DNA from: CAYTZN01 sp964442495
GTDB taxonomy: Bacteria > Pseudomonadota > Gammaproteobacteria > Legionellales > Legionellaceae
Reading direction: 5' to 3'
NCBI GenBank assembly: GCA_964442495.1
Contig: CAYTZN010000032.1
Span: 1-6,088, forward strand
Length of the DNA: 6,088 nucleotides
In this document: in pieces, positions 1-5,574 of the stretch
Layout: the number at the start of each line of letters is the position of its first letter
How positions within the stretch are numbered: position 1 is the first letter of the stretch
The notes under the pieces: model-generated
The model's input: the letters and a program-made list of their open reading frames with translations, nothing else
The model's database searches: none
Told to the model about the DNA's origin: nothing
Translations under genes and position numbers: made by a program

Positions 1-15
1 TTAGACTTTATAAAT

Positions 16-49
16 GCGTACTTTATTTCTGGTGCTGAGCAAAGTACGC
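16..49. repeat. Inverted repeat at left edge of the insertion sequence
   Basis: GCGTACTTT at 16-24 is followed after 16 bases by its exact reverse complement AAAGTACGC at 41-49. The 9-bp stem spans the proposed left tip of the IS30 element and lies just downstream of the transposase stop. No run of T follows on either strand, so it does not look like a standard intrinsic terminator. It may instead be a subterminal transposase-binding structure or a leftover of the target site. Confidence 0.5.
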
Positions 50-1127
50 CGCGGCAAATTCAACCCATCATTGCAACACCTCGCTCAATTTATCCGCGGG
101 AGACAGAAAGTTCAATGTTTTTCTAGGTCTTTCATTTAATTCTTTGGCAATTTGATCTAAATCAATTTGAGAGTGAGCGCTAAGATCGGTCTTTTTTGGC
201 ATGTATTGTCTCAACAAACGGTTGGTATTTTCATTCGTTCCTCGTTGCCAAGGAGATCTCGGATCACAAAAATATACCTTGATTTCTGTGTCAACTGTGA
301 ATTTTTTATGCTTTGCTAATTCCATACCGCGATCCCAGGTGAGCGATTTTTTTAGTTGGGTTGGAAGCTCTATAATTTTATTTGTAATAGCATTTACAAC
401 GCTGGCTGTGTCATTGCCATTAAGCTTAACTAACAACGTAAATCTCGATGTTCTTTCAACTAATGTGGCAACGTAAGATTTATTTGAGCCACAGATTAAA
501 TCACCCTCCCAATGACCTGGTATGGTACGATTATCTATATCTTTTGGCCTGTCGTGAATAGATACTGCGTCTATAATGCCTCCACGCGCATTACCTTTAG
601 TATTAAATTGTTTAGATTGCCTCATGACTCTCTGCGTTCGAAGATGTTTCAACAACTCCTTTTTCAGGTGACCTCGAGATTGGATATAAAGCGTCTTATA
701 AATAGATTCATGGGAAATATGCATGGTGATATCGTTTGGGTAAGTACGCTTAAGATAACCAGATATCTGTTCTGGTGACCACTTGTTTGAAAGTTTATCT
801 GTGATTATATCATTCAATCCAATATTGATTTGAAGTTTGGATTTTTTGGGACGCTTGGCTCTTATCCATGTCTGCTTATCAGCTGATATAGCGCGATATT
901 TGGCAATACCTCCATTACGATTAATTTCCCGAGATACAGTCGATGGATGCCGATTTAAGGACTTTGCAATATTCCTGATTGATAAGTTAGCCGATAAACC
1001 TCGAGATATTTCTTCACGCTCAAGCAGCGTTAGTGCTCGTTTTGTTGGGAGGCTTATATCTTTTATTTTATTGTTATATGAAAAAATTGCTGCAAAAGGT
1101 AGCACCGGCGTAGCACGAAAATAAACT
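20..1127 (-). mobile_element. IS30-family insertion sequence (ends tentative)
   Basis: The element is recognised from its transposase; the outer ends are my inference. Bases 20-36 on the plus strand and 1112-1127 on the minus strand share TTTATTT followed after a few bases by GTGCT. Next to these, TACGCCG is found at 45-51 on the plus strand and at 1106-1112 on the minus strand. The left copy has about 8 extra bases between the two blocks. Taken together this looks like an imperfect terminal inverted repeat with the transposase stop close to one end, which is usual for IS30 elements. The dinucleotide GT lies just outside both proposed tips (18-19 and 1128-1129) and could be a short target duplication, but two bases are weak evidence. 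The proposed length of about 1.1 kb fits the family. An alternative is that one terminus is degraded or that the left end lies beyond the window. Confidence 0.5.
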
Positions 1128-1144
1128 GTTTTATCTTTGCTCAA
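68..1144 (-). CDS. IS30-family transposase (DDE type)
   Basis: Catalyses cutting and joining of the insertion sequence. The 358-residue reading frame is intact. Residues about 36-74 form the N-terminal helix-turn-helix typical of IS30, with the signature RHPSTVSREI at 65-74 that binds the terminal repeats. The RNase H-like integrase core starts near residue 205: HWEGDL gives catalytic Asp215, TWDRGMEL gives Asp271, and WQRGTNENTNRLLR gives Glu305. The last two acids are separated by 33 residues, the classical spacing. NERPRKTLNFLSPADKL near the C-terminus is the usual IS30 ending. The start is uncertain. The longest frame begins with TTG at 1144 and has no clear Shine-Dalgarno sequence. The only other plausible start before the HTH is GTG at residue 14, and no ATG occurs until residue 141. 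The TTG also lies outside the proposed element end, so the first ten or so residues may be flanking DNA. The family call is secure; present activity is not shown. Confidence 0.93.
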   Translation of the reverse strand: MSKDKTVYFRATPVLPFAAIFSYNNKIKDISLPTKRALTLLEREEISRGLSANLSIRNIAKSLNRHPSTVSREINRNGGIAKYRAISADKQTWIRAKRPKKSKLQINIGLNDIITDKLSNKWSPEQISGYLKRTYPNDITMHISHESIYKTLYIQSRGHLKKELLKHLRTQRVMRQSKQFNTKGNARGGIIDAVSIHDRPKDIDNRTIPGHWEGDLICGSNKSYVATLVERTSRFTLLVKLNGNDTASVVNAITNKIIELPTQLKKSLTWDRGMELAKHKKFTVDTEIKVYFCDPRSPWQRGTNENTNRLLRQYMPKKTDLSAHSQIDLDQIAKELNERPRKTLNFLSPADKLSEVLQ

Positions 1145-1185
1145 TCTATTTGTTTTTATCTTATTGATAATTAATAACTTTCTGA

Positions 1186-1258
1186 TGCCGTTGCGCGGAA
1201 TCGAACCGCGGGCCTATTGATTACGAATCAATTGCTCTACCAACTGAGCTACAACGGC
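1186..1258 (-). tRNA. tRNA-Thr (anticodon CGU)
   Basis: Read on the minus strand this is a complete 73-base cloverleaf. The acceptor arm GCCGTTG pairs fully with CAACGGC. The D arm is GCTC/GAGC with an AGTTGGTA loop. The anticodon arm ATTGA/TCAAT carries the loop TTCGTAA, so the anticodon is CGT (1225-1223) and reads ACG codons. A five-base variable loop follows, then the T arm CGCGG/CCGCG with the loop TTCGATT. G1-C72, C2-G71, G35 and U36 agree with known threonine identity elements. The discriminator base is A. The three bases after it are TCA rather than CCA, so the 3' end must be completed by the CCA-adding enzyme if this copy is used. It lies 25 bases downstream of the NTPDase gene on the same strand, with the IS30 element a few tens of bases beyond its 3' end. 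Confidence 0.95.
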
Positions 1259-1266
1259 AATCATGC

Positions 1267-1280
1267 GAAGTATATACTTC
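1267..1280. repeat. Perfect 14-base palindrome GAAGTATATACTTC
   Basis: The sequence GAAGTATATACTTC equals its own reverse complement. It occupies most of the 25-base gap between the NTPDase stop codon and the tRNA-Thr 5' end and overlaps the proposed tRNA -10 box. It could be an operator or merely an AT-rich promoter core; there is no loop or T run that would make it a terminator. Confidence 0.6.
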
Positions 1281-1298
1281 ACTTTAGTTTGGACGCAA
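1269..1298 (-). promoter_or_regulatory. Possible promoter for tRNA-Thr
   Basis: On the minus strand TTGCGT (1298-1293) and TATACT (1274-1269) are separated by 18 bases, giving a predicted start only a few bases before the mature tRNA 5' end at 1258. The -10 box sits in a perfect palindrome and the -35 box overlaps the last codons of the NTPDase gene. The -35 match is moderate. The tRNA could instead be cut from a longer NTPDase transcript. Confidence 0.4.
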
Positions 1299-2420
1299 TA
1301 CTACACCCAAAGACCAATCCGTAGCATCTGCCGCGGACATATAATGAATGGTTTGCTCAGGCTCAAGACCATACCCATTCACCATTAATGCATAATAATA
1401 CGATGAAAAAAGACAGTAGCTGAAAAGTTTCCCATTATCTGGATATTGAGCAGACAAATCTCCCCAAGGCCTTTGGCAGGCTTCATTGTTTGCCTGCTCC
1501 AGCAAACGCTGATTTGTAAATTGTTTCTCTTTAAACGAAAACGGCTCATCACCAACAACATAACCCACACTGCCGATCGCATACCACGATGATAGTGGGT
1601 TTCGTTTCACAACAGGCTCTACAATCTTGCTGACACCATGTACCTCATTAATTAATTGCGCAATATTACTCTGGCAATCAAAGGCATCTCCTTTTGCCGG
1701 CACTTTACTAGGAAGTAGATAACCCGTCGGAAAACAACTTCCTGCATTTAAAAACTGCTGGGATAACACTGTTTGACCTAAACCCAAGAAACTATGCACA
1801 AACAAGGTAATATGCCGTCCATTAACGTTTATGCTCACCACATTACTGTTATTGGCTAGCTCATCTTCAGGTATTGGAAAAGTAATTTGCACAGAAGCCC
1901 CACCCACGTCCATAACACCAACCAAAGGCCTGTCAAAAGCATTTAACGCCCCCTCCTGGTAATTCACAGCGAGCCACCCAAATATTCCCTCTTCCCTACC
2001 GGTTATTGTTCTTGCCTCTTTTAAAGACCAATACGGGTTTACAGCAAACCAATTTTTTAACCCTTGAAAATAAAGCGCCTGGTTTTCAGTAGGTAATAAC
2101 CGCATGCCAGCCGTTGCATAAAAATAGACAGGGATTTTTTGCGTACTAACCCCCTCAAACAAACGCAAAAGATAGGCATCTATGTTTGCTTGATTTGGTT
2201 CGATAGATGCAAATCCTGGAGTGACTTTCTTAGACTCTAACTCATTGATATTAATACGATGTTGGTGGGTATCCACATCATAAGCAAACAAGTGCAGCCT
2301 TGACCCAGTGCTACCTGCATCCACAACGATAAGACAATGTCGTTGCTGACAAGTCGTGGCTTTTGAAGACGCATTAACGATTCCACACCAACAGATGAAC
2401 AAAAGTATAAGACCACGCAT
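1284..2420 (-). CDS. Exported GDA1/CD39-family nucleoside triphosphate diphosphohydrolase (NTPDase, apyrase)
   Basis: Expected to remove the gamma and beta phosphates of NTPs and NDPs in a metal-dependent reaction, outside the cytoplasm. From the ATG at 2420 the protein has 378 residues. Residues 1-17 (MRGLILLFICWCGIVNA) form a Sec signal peptide ending in an Ala cleavage site. All five apyrase conserved regions are present: ACR1 VDAGSTGSR (33-41), ACR2 ATAGMR (102-107), ACR3 TGREEGIFGW (140-149, with the catalytic glutamate), ACR4 DVGGAS (171-176) and ACR5 DWSLG (368-372). Six cysteines in the mature part (24, 29, 229, 249, 315, 336) suit disulfides in an exported enzyme. An upstream in-frame TTG at 2441 is less likely: it coincides with the predicted transcription start, whereas the ATG has an AGGA motif six bases before it. 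Length and motifs resemble the Legionella pneumophila NTPDases, which are linked to intracellular growth in host cells. The substrate range here is inferred. Confidence 0.93.
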   Translation of the reverse strand: MRGLILLFICWCGIVNASSKATTCQQRHCLIVVDAGSTGSRLHLFAYDVDTHQHRININELESKKVTPGFASIEPNQANIDAYLLRLFEGVSTQKIPVYFYATAGMRLLPTENQALYFQGLKNWFAVNPYWSLKEARTITGREEGIFGWLAVNYQEGALNAFDRPLVGVMDVGGASVQITFPIPEDELANNSNVVSINVNGRHITLFVHSFLGLGQTVLSQQFLNAGSCFPTGYLLPSKVPAKGDAFDCQSNIAQLINEVHGVSKIVEPVVKRNPLSSWYAIGSVGYVVGDEPFSFKEKQFTNQRLLEQANNEACQRPWGDLSAQYPDNGKLFSYCLFSSYYYALMVNGYGLEPEQTIHYMSAADATDWSLGVVLRPN

Positions 2421-2426
2421 CAAAAA

Positions 2427-2430
2427 TCCT
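2427..2430 (-). promoter_or_regulatory. Shine-Dalgarno site deciding the NTPDase start
   Basis: AGGA on the minus strand stands six bases before the ATG at 2420-2418. No comparable site precedes the in-frame TTG at 2441, so this motif supports the shorter protein with a compact signal peptide. Confidence 0.65.
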
Positions 2431-2449
2431 ATAAATGACAACCTGCGGA

Positions 2450-2478
2450 ATTGTACACTTTTACAACAATTTATTCAA
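2450..2478 (-). promoter_or_regulatory. Sigma70-type promoter for the NTPDase gene
   Basis: On the minus strand TTGAAT (2478-2473) and TACAAT (2455-2450) are separated by exactly 17 bases. The predicted start near 2443 gives a leader of about 23 bases to the ATG at 2420. The boxes lie between the two divergent genes, so any protein bound here could also affect the pnt operon. Confidence 0.65.
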
Positions 2479-2492
2479 TTGTTTTGACTCAA

Positions 2493-3653
2493 ATGAATCA
2501 CTTTAGTCCCTATGGTAAATTTAAACCAATTGAAATAGGATGGTTATTAAATAGCGAAAAGGATGAAACGCGAGTAGCTATAACTCCAAATGTTATTAAA
2601 GCCTATGCCAAACTAGGTTTCGGCATTATTATCGAACAAAATGCCGGCCTATTGTCTGGATTTAAAGATATTGATTACGAAAATGCAGGGGCAAAGATTG
2701 TTAAGAGAAAAGCTCAACTTCTTAAAAACACAGACGTATTGGTCTGTATCAATGAACCCAACGCAACTGACTTAAAAAAACTCCCTTCAAACGCCCTACT
2801 CATCTACCCTGTCGACACAAGCACAAACTCATGCCTTAATCAATGTGCAGCTCAAGGGATAAGTGTTTTTTCCATGAACCATGTTCCTCGCATTAGTCGT
2901 GCACAAAGCATAGATAGCCTCTCATCACAAGCCAATCTCGCAGGCTATCGCGCCGTCATTGAAGCCGTTTCTCATTTTAAAAAGGCAATTCCTATGATGA
3001 TGACCGCAGCAGGGATGATTCAGCCTGCAAAAGTCCTCGTTCTTGGCGCGGGCGTAGCAGGCCTACAAGCCATTGCCACTGCCAAACGTTTAGGTGCTAT
3101 CGTTTATGCTTTTGATGTTCGGGCCGCGGCTAAAGAGCAAGTGGAAAGCTTAAATGCTGAATTTATAGAAGTCCAGCATACAGGAAACAATGAAACCGCC
3201 TCCGGATATGCCAAAGCATTAACCACAGAGGAACAACATTTACAATCTGCATTGATTGATGAATATGCACAACTTGCCGACCTTGTTATTTGTACCGCCC
3301 TTATTCCAGAGAAAAAAGCCCCTATGCTTCTCTCTAAAAAAACCGTTGAAAGCATGAAACCAGGCTCTGTCATCGTGGATATGGCGACTGCACGGGGTGG
3401 CAATTGTGAGGTGAGTGTACGTGATAAAATTATTCAACATCAAGATGTCACCGTAATTGGTTACAGCAACATGGCTGGCCTTGTTCCCGCTACAGCGAGC
3501 GAATTATACGCTAATAATATAGTTCAATTGATAAAGCTCTTTGCTAGCACCCCAGCTACACTAACATTTAATGAAAACGATGAAATCATTCAACAAGCCA
3601 TGCTTTGTCATAAAGGCAAGTCATTACCATTCCAAACCATGAAGGAGAATTAA
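2493..3653 (+). CDS. pntAA: Proton-translocating NAD(P) transhydrogenase, alpha subunit part 1 (domain I, NAD(H)-binding)
   Basis: Soluble cytoplasmic subunit that binds NAD(H) and passes hydride to NADP+ on domain III of PntB. From the ATG at 2493 it has 386 residues, close to the split alpha subunit of Rhodospirillum rubrum. Conserved features are KDETRVAITP near the N-terminus (23-32), the RQD loop with Arg133, Gln138, Asp141 and Ser144 inside RISRAQSIDSLSSQ, the Rossmann motif GAGVAG (185-190) with the acidic Asp208 at the end of the second strand, and VDMATARGGN (295-304). There is no membrane segment, so the polypeptide ends after domain I. An in-frame TTG at 2451 would add 14 residues of no recognisable homology. 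The ATG lacks a clear Shine-Dalgarno sequence, so the exact start stays uncertain. The plus-strand promoter is also unclear: TTGTAC/TTCAAT at 2451-2479 with a 17-base spacer is only a weak match. It is the first gene of a three-gene operon and is followed after one base by pntAB. Confidence 0.94.
   Translation: MNHFSPYGKFKPIEIGWLLNSEKDETRVAITPNVIKAYAKLGFGIIIEQNAGLLSGFKDIDYENAGAKIVKRKAQLLKNTDVLVCINEPNATDLKKLPSNALLIYPVDTSTNSCLNQCAAQGISVFSMNHVPRISRAQSIDSLSSQANLAGYRAVIEAVSHFKKAIPMMMTAAGMIQPAKVLVLGAGVAGLQAIATAKRLGAIVYAFDVRAAAKEQVESLNAEFIEVQHTGNNETASGYAKALTTEEQHLQSALIDEYAQLADLVICTALIPEKKAPMLLSKKTVESMKPGSVIVDMATARGGNCEVSVRDKIIQHQDVTVIGYSNMAGLVPATASELYANNIVQLIKLFASTPATLTFNENDEIIQQAMLCHKGKSLPFQTMKEN
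3642..3647 (+). promoter_or_regulatory. pntAB ribosome binding site inside the end of pntAA
   Basis: AAGGAG lies in the last codons of pntAA, seven bases before the pntAB ATG at 3655. The pntAA stop and the pntAB start are one base apart, so this suggests translational coupling of the two subunits. Confidence 0.75.
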
Positions 3654-3654
3654 C

Positions 3655-3951
3655 ATGACGGACATTCATGCTATCAGCAATCCTTACATATCCATTCTAA
3701 CGATTTTTGTCCTGGCATGTTTTGTGGGTTACTACGTTGTCTGGAAAGTTACGCCCTCATTACATACCCCACTTATGTCAGTGACCAATGCAATATCAAG
3801 CATTATTATTTTAGGTGCATTAATCAGCGCTGGAACTGCATTTGCTAATAACATCACTCTCATCGGTAGCATTGGAATTTTCATCACATCTATCAACATT
3901 TTTGGTGGGTTTGTGGTCACTCAACGCATGCTAAGAATGTATAAAAAATAA
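3655..3951 (+). CDS. pntAB: NAD(P) transhydrogenase, alpha subunit part 2 (membrane domain)
   Basis: Small integral membrane subunit that forms the first part of proton-conducting domain II together with PntB. The 98 residues hold three hydrophobic helices, roughly 12-31, 40-61 and 66-88. Typical family sequences are visible: PLMSVTNAISSIIILGA (about 39-55), and NIFGGFVVTQRMLRMYK near the C-terminus, whose positive charges after the last helix suggest a cytoplasmic tail. The length is normal for bacteria with a divided alpha subunit. It sits between pntAA and pntB with a one-base gap upstream and 35 bases downstream. In Escherichia coli the same segment is fused to domain I in one PntA protein, so the split is a family variant and not damage. 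Confidence 0.95.
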   Translation: MTDIHAISNPYISILTIFVLACFVGYYVVWKVTPSLHTPLMSVTNAISSIIILGALISAGTAFANNITLIGSIGIFITSINIFGGFVVTQRMLRMYKK

Positions 3952-3986
3952 ATCTCACTGTTCATTATTTAAAAACAGAGGTACTC

Positions 3987-5384
3987 ATGACAACATTGGT
4001 TTCATTGTTTTATTTAATTGCCGCTGTATGCTTTATTTTAGCATTGAAGGGGCTTGCAAGCCCTTCAACCGCAAGGGAAGGTAACTTACTAGGAATGTTG
4101 GGCATGGGGATTGCGATAGGAGCCACTCTTCTCATCCCTACCATCCATCACTATGCATTATTGCTCTCACTAATTTCTGCCGGAGGTATTGTAGGTGTCA
4201 TCATAGCGTTGCGTATTCACATGACGGCCATTCCCCAATTAGTAGCCGCTTTTCATTCATTGGTAGGTTTAGCTGCAGTATTAGTAGCATTTTGTGCATT
4301 TTTATCCCCTCAATCATTCGATATTGGAGCTATCGGCGCCATAAGCAAGGGCTCACTCATAGAAATGAGCTTGGGTCTAATCATTGGAGCCATTACGTTT
4401 TCAGGCTCAATCATTGCCTTTTTGAAACTCCAAGGTTTAATGTCAGGTATACCATTAAAGCTACCCGGACAAAGGCCCTTTACAGCTTTTATTGCCCTAA
4501 TACTCATGACACTATTGCTCTTATTTATTAGCTATCAATCTTTTACTCTTTTCATGTTCATCGCACTGCTCTCTGTTTTATTAGGAACAATGCTTATTGT
4601 TCCTATTGGTGGCGCTGATATGCCAGTCGTTATCTCGATGTTGAACTCTTACTCAGGATGGGCTGCAGCAGGTATAGGATTTACATTAAATAACCATTTA
4701 CTCGTTATCACTGGTGCCTTGGTGGGGGCTAGTGGCGCAATTTTAAGCTATATCATGTGTGTGGGAATGAACCGCTCTATTCTCAACGTTATTTTTGGTG
4801 GTTTACAACAGGCGGCAGAAAAAAGCACCAAAGCGCCCCAAGCAGAACCACGTCCAGTAAATCAAGCAAACGGAGAGGACGCCGCGTTTCTCCTTAGCAA
4901 TGCTAAGGACGTTATCATTGTCCCTGGTTATGGGATGGCTGTAGCACATGCACAACATGCCGTTAAAGAAATAATGGATGCGCTTAAGGCGCGTTCTATT
5001 CGTGTTCGATTTGCCATCCATCCCGTGGCTGGCCGCATGCCAGGACATATGAACGTACTATTGGCCGAAGCAAATATCCCCTATGATGTTGTGTTTGAAC
5101 AAAGCGAGATTAATCGAGATTTTGCAACCTGCGATGTGGCTTTGGTCATCGGTGCTAATGATGTTACTAACCCTGCTGCTAAAACCGATCCGAGTTCCCC
5201 GATTTATGGCATGCCTATTTTGGATGTAGAGCATACAAAAACCGTGCTATTTTTAAAGCGCAGTCTTGCTCCGGGTTATGCAGGGGTTGAAAACGAGCTG
5301 TTCCATCGAGAAAATACTTACATGTTATTTGGTGATGCTAAAATCATGCTGGAATCGATTGCCAAAGCCTTGTCTAATATGTAA
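3987..5384 (+). CDS. pntB: NAD(P) transhydrogenase, beta subunit (membrane domain II and NADP(H)-binding domain III)
   Basis: Membrane subunit that couples proton entry to hydride transfer from NADH to NADP+. The 465 residues match the family length. The first 270 or so residues contain about eight or nine hydrophobic helices. In them His90 (AAFHSLVG) corresponds to the proton-channel histidine 91 of E. coli, and GADMPVVISMLNSYSGWA (209-226) holds the conserved Asp211 and Asn220. A charged, proline-containing linker (about 277-300) leads to domain III, which shows VPGYGMAVAHAQ (312-323, NADP-binding loop), HPVAGRMPGHMNVLLAEA (345-362), GANDVTNPAA (389-398, with Asp392) and LKRSLAPGYAGVEN (423-436, with Lys424 and Arg425). 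All key residues seem intact. AGAGGT lies a few bases before the ATG and provides the ribosome binding site. It is the last gene of the operon; no strong terminator follows. Confidence 0.97.
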   Translation: MTTLVSLFYLIAAVCFILALKGLASPSTAREGNLLGMLGMGIAIGATLLIPTIHHYALLLSLISAGGIVGVIIALRIHMTAIPQLVAAFHSLVGLAAVLVAFCAFLSPQSFDIGAIGAISKGSLIEMSLGLIIGAITFSGSIIAFLKLQGLMSGIPLKLPGQRPFTAFIALILMTLLLLFISYQSFTLFMFIALLSVLLGTMLIVPIGGADMPVVISMLNSYSGWAAAGIGFTLNNHLLVITGALVGASGAILSYIMCVGMNRSILNVIFGGLQQAAEKSTKAPQAEPRPVNQANGEDAAFLLSNAKDVIIVPGYGMAVAHAQHAVKEIMDALKARSIRVRFAIHPVAGRMPGHMNVLLAEANIPYDVVFEQSEINRDFATCDVALVIGANDVTNPAAKTDPSSPIYGMPILDVEHTKTVLFLKRSLAPGYAGVENELFHRENTYMLFGDAKIMLESIAKALSNM

Positions 5385-5390
5385 ATTATC

Positions 5391-5431
5391 AACGCTTAAT
5401 GAATCACAGTTGTATTTTTAAGATTAGCGTT
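5391..5431 (+). terminator. Weak stem-loop after pntB
   Basis: AACGCTTAAT (5391-5400) can pair with ATTAGCGTT (5423-5431) with one bulged T, leaving a loop of about 22 bases. It starts just behind the pntB stop codon. The loop is long, the stem is AT-rich and no T run follows, so it is at best a weak or factor-dependent end of the pnt transcript. Confidence 0.25.
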
Positions 5432-5459
5432 ATAACACAAAATTGGACTATAATTACAT

Positions 5460-5533
5460 TTCAAGTTGAACTGCTTAACATATAGACTTATAATTCAACA
5501 AATTAATCTTATTTGCCAGGCTTTGAAATTCAA
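5460..5533. repeat. Two related 11-base palindromes flanking the promoter region
   Basis: TTCAAGTTGAA at 5460-5470 overlaps the -35 box. TTGAAATTCAA at 5523-5533 lies in the leader. Each is a 5-base inverted repeat around one central base, built from the same TTCAA/TTGAA halves in opposite order. Their centres are 63 bases apart, about six helical turns. They could be a regulator's binding sites, but such AT-rich words also arise by chance. Confidence 0.35.
5466..5494 (+). promoter_or_regulatory. Sigma70-type promoter for the small secreted protein
   Basis: TTGAAC (5466-5471) and a consensus TATAAT (5489-5494) are separated by exactly 17 bases. The predicted start near 5501 gives an untranslated leader of about 70 bases before the ATG at 5575. 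A second TATAAT at 5449-5454 has no good -35 partner. The good match indicates that the downstream gene is transcribed independently of the pnt operon. Confidence 0.7.
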
Positions 5534-5541
5534 GATATCTT
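5532..5541. repeat. 10-base palindrome AAGATATCTT in the leader
   Basis: AAGATATCTT is its own reverse complement and overlaps the second TTGAA/TTCAA palindrome by two bases, about 33 bases before the start codon. It might be part of an operator; no regulator is encoded in the window. Confidence 0.35.
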
Positions 5542-5574
5542 AGCTGCTGATTTTCTATAAGAGGAGAACCTTGT

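Noticed and set aside
201..1124. Three open frames on the plus strand opposite the transposase (201-476, 512-778, 837-1124)
   Set aside because: They are antisense shadows of the well-supported IS30 transposase and show no recognisable domains or start signals.
2421..2441. TTG start at 2441 extending the NTPDase by seven residues
   Set aside because: It coincides with the predicted transcription start near 2443, leaving no leader, while the ATG at 2420 has a well-spaced AGGA.
2451..2492. TTG start at 2451 extending PntAA by 14 residues
   Set aside because: No ribosome site, and the extra residues do not resemble domain I N-termini; the bases also form the -10 area of the divergent NTPDase promoter.
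3104..3443. Two minus-strand frames inside pntAA
   Set aside because: They lie opposite conserved domain I motifs, have no ribosome site and no recognisable protein features.
4292..5048. Small frames on both strands inside pntB
   Set aside because: The pntB frame carries all family motifs across this stretch; the others are shadows.
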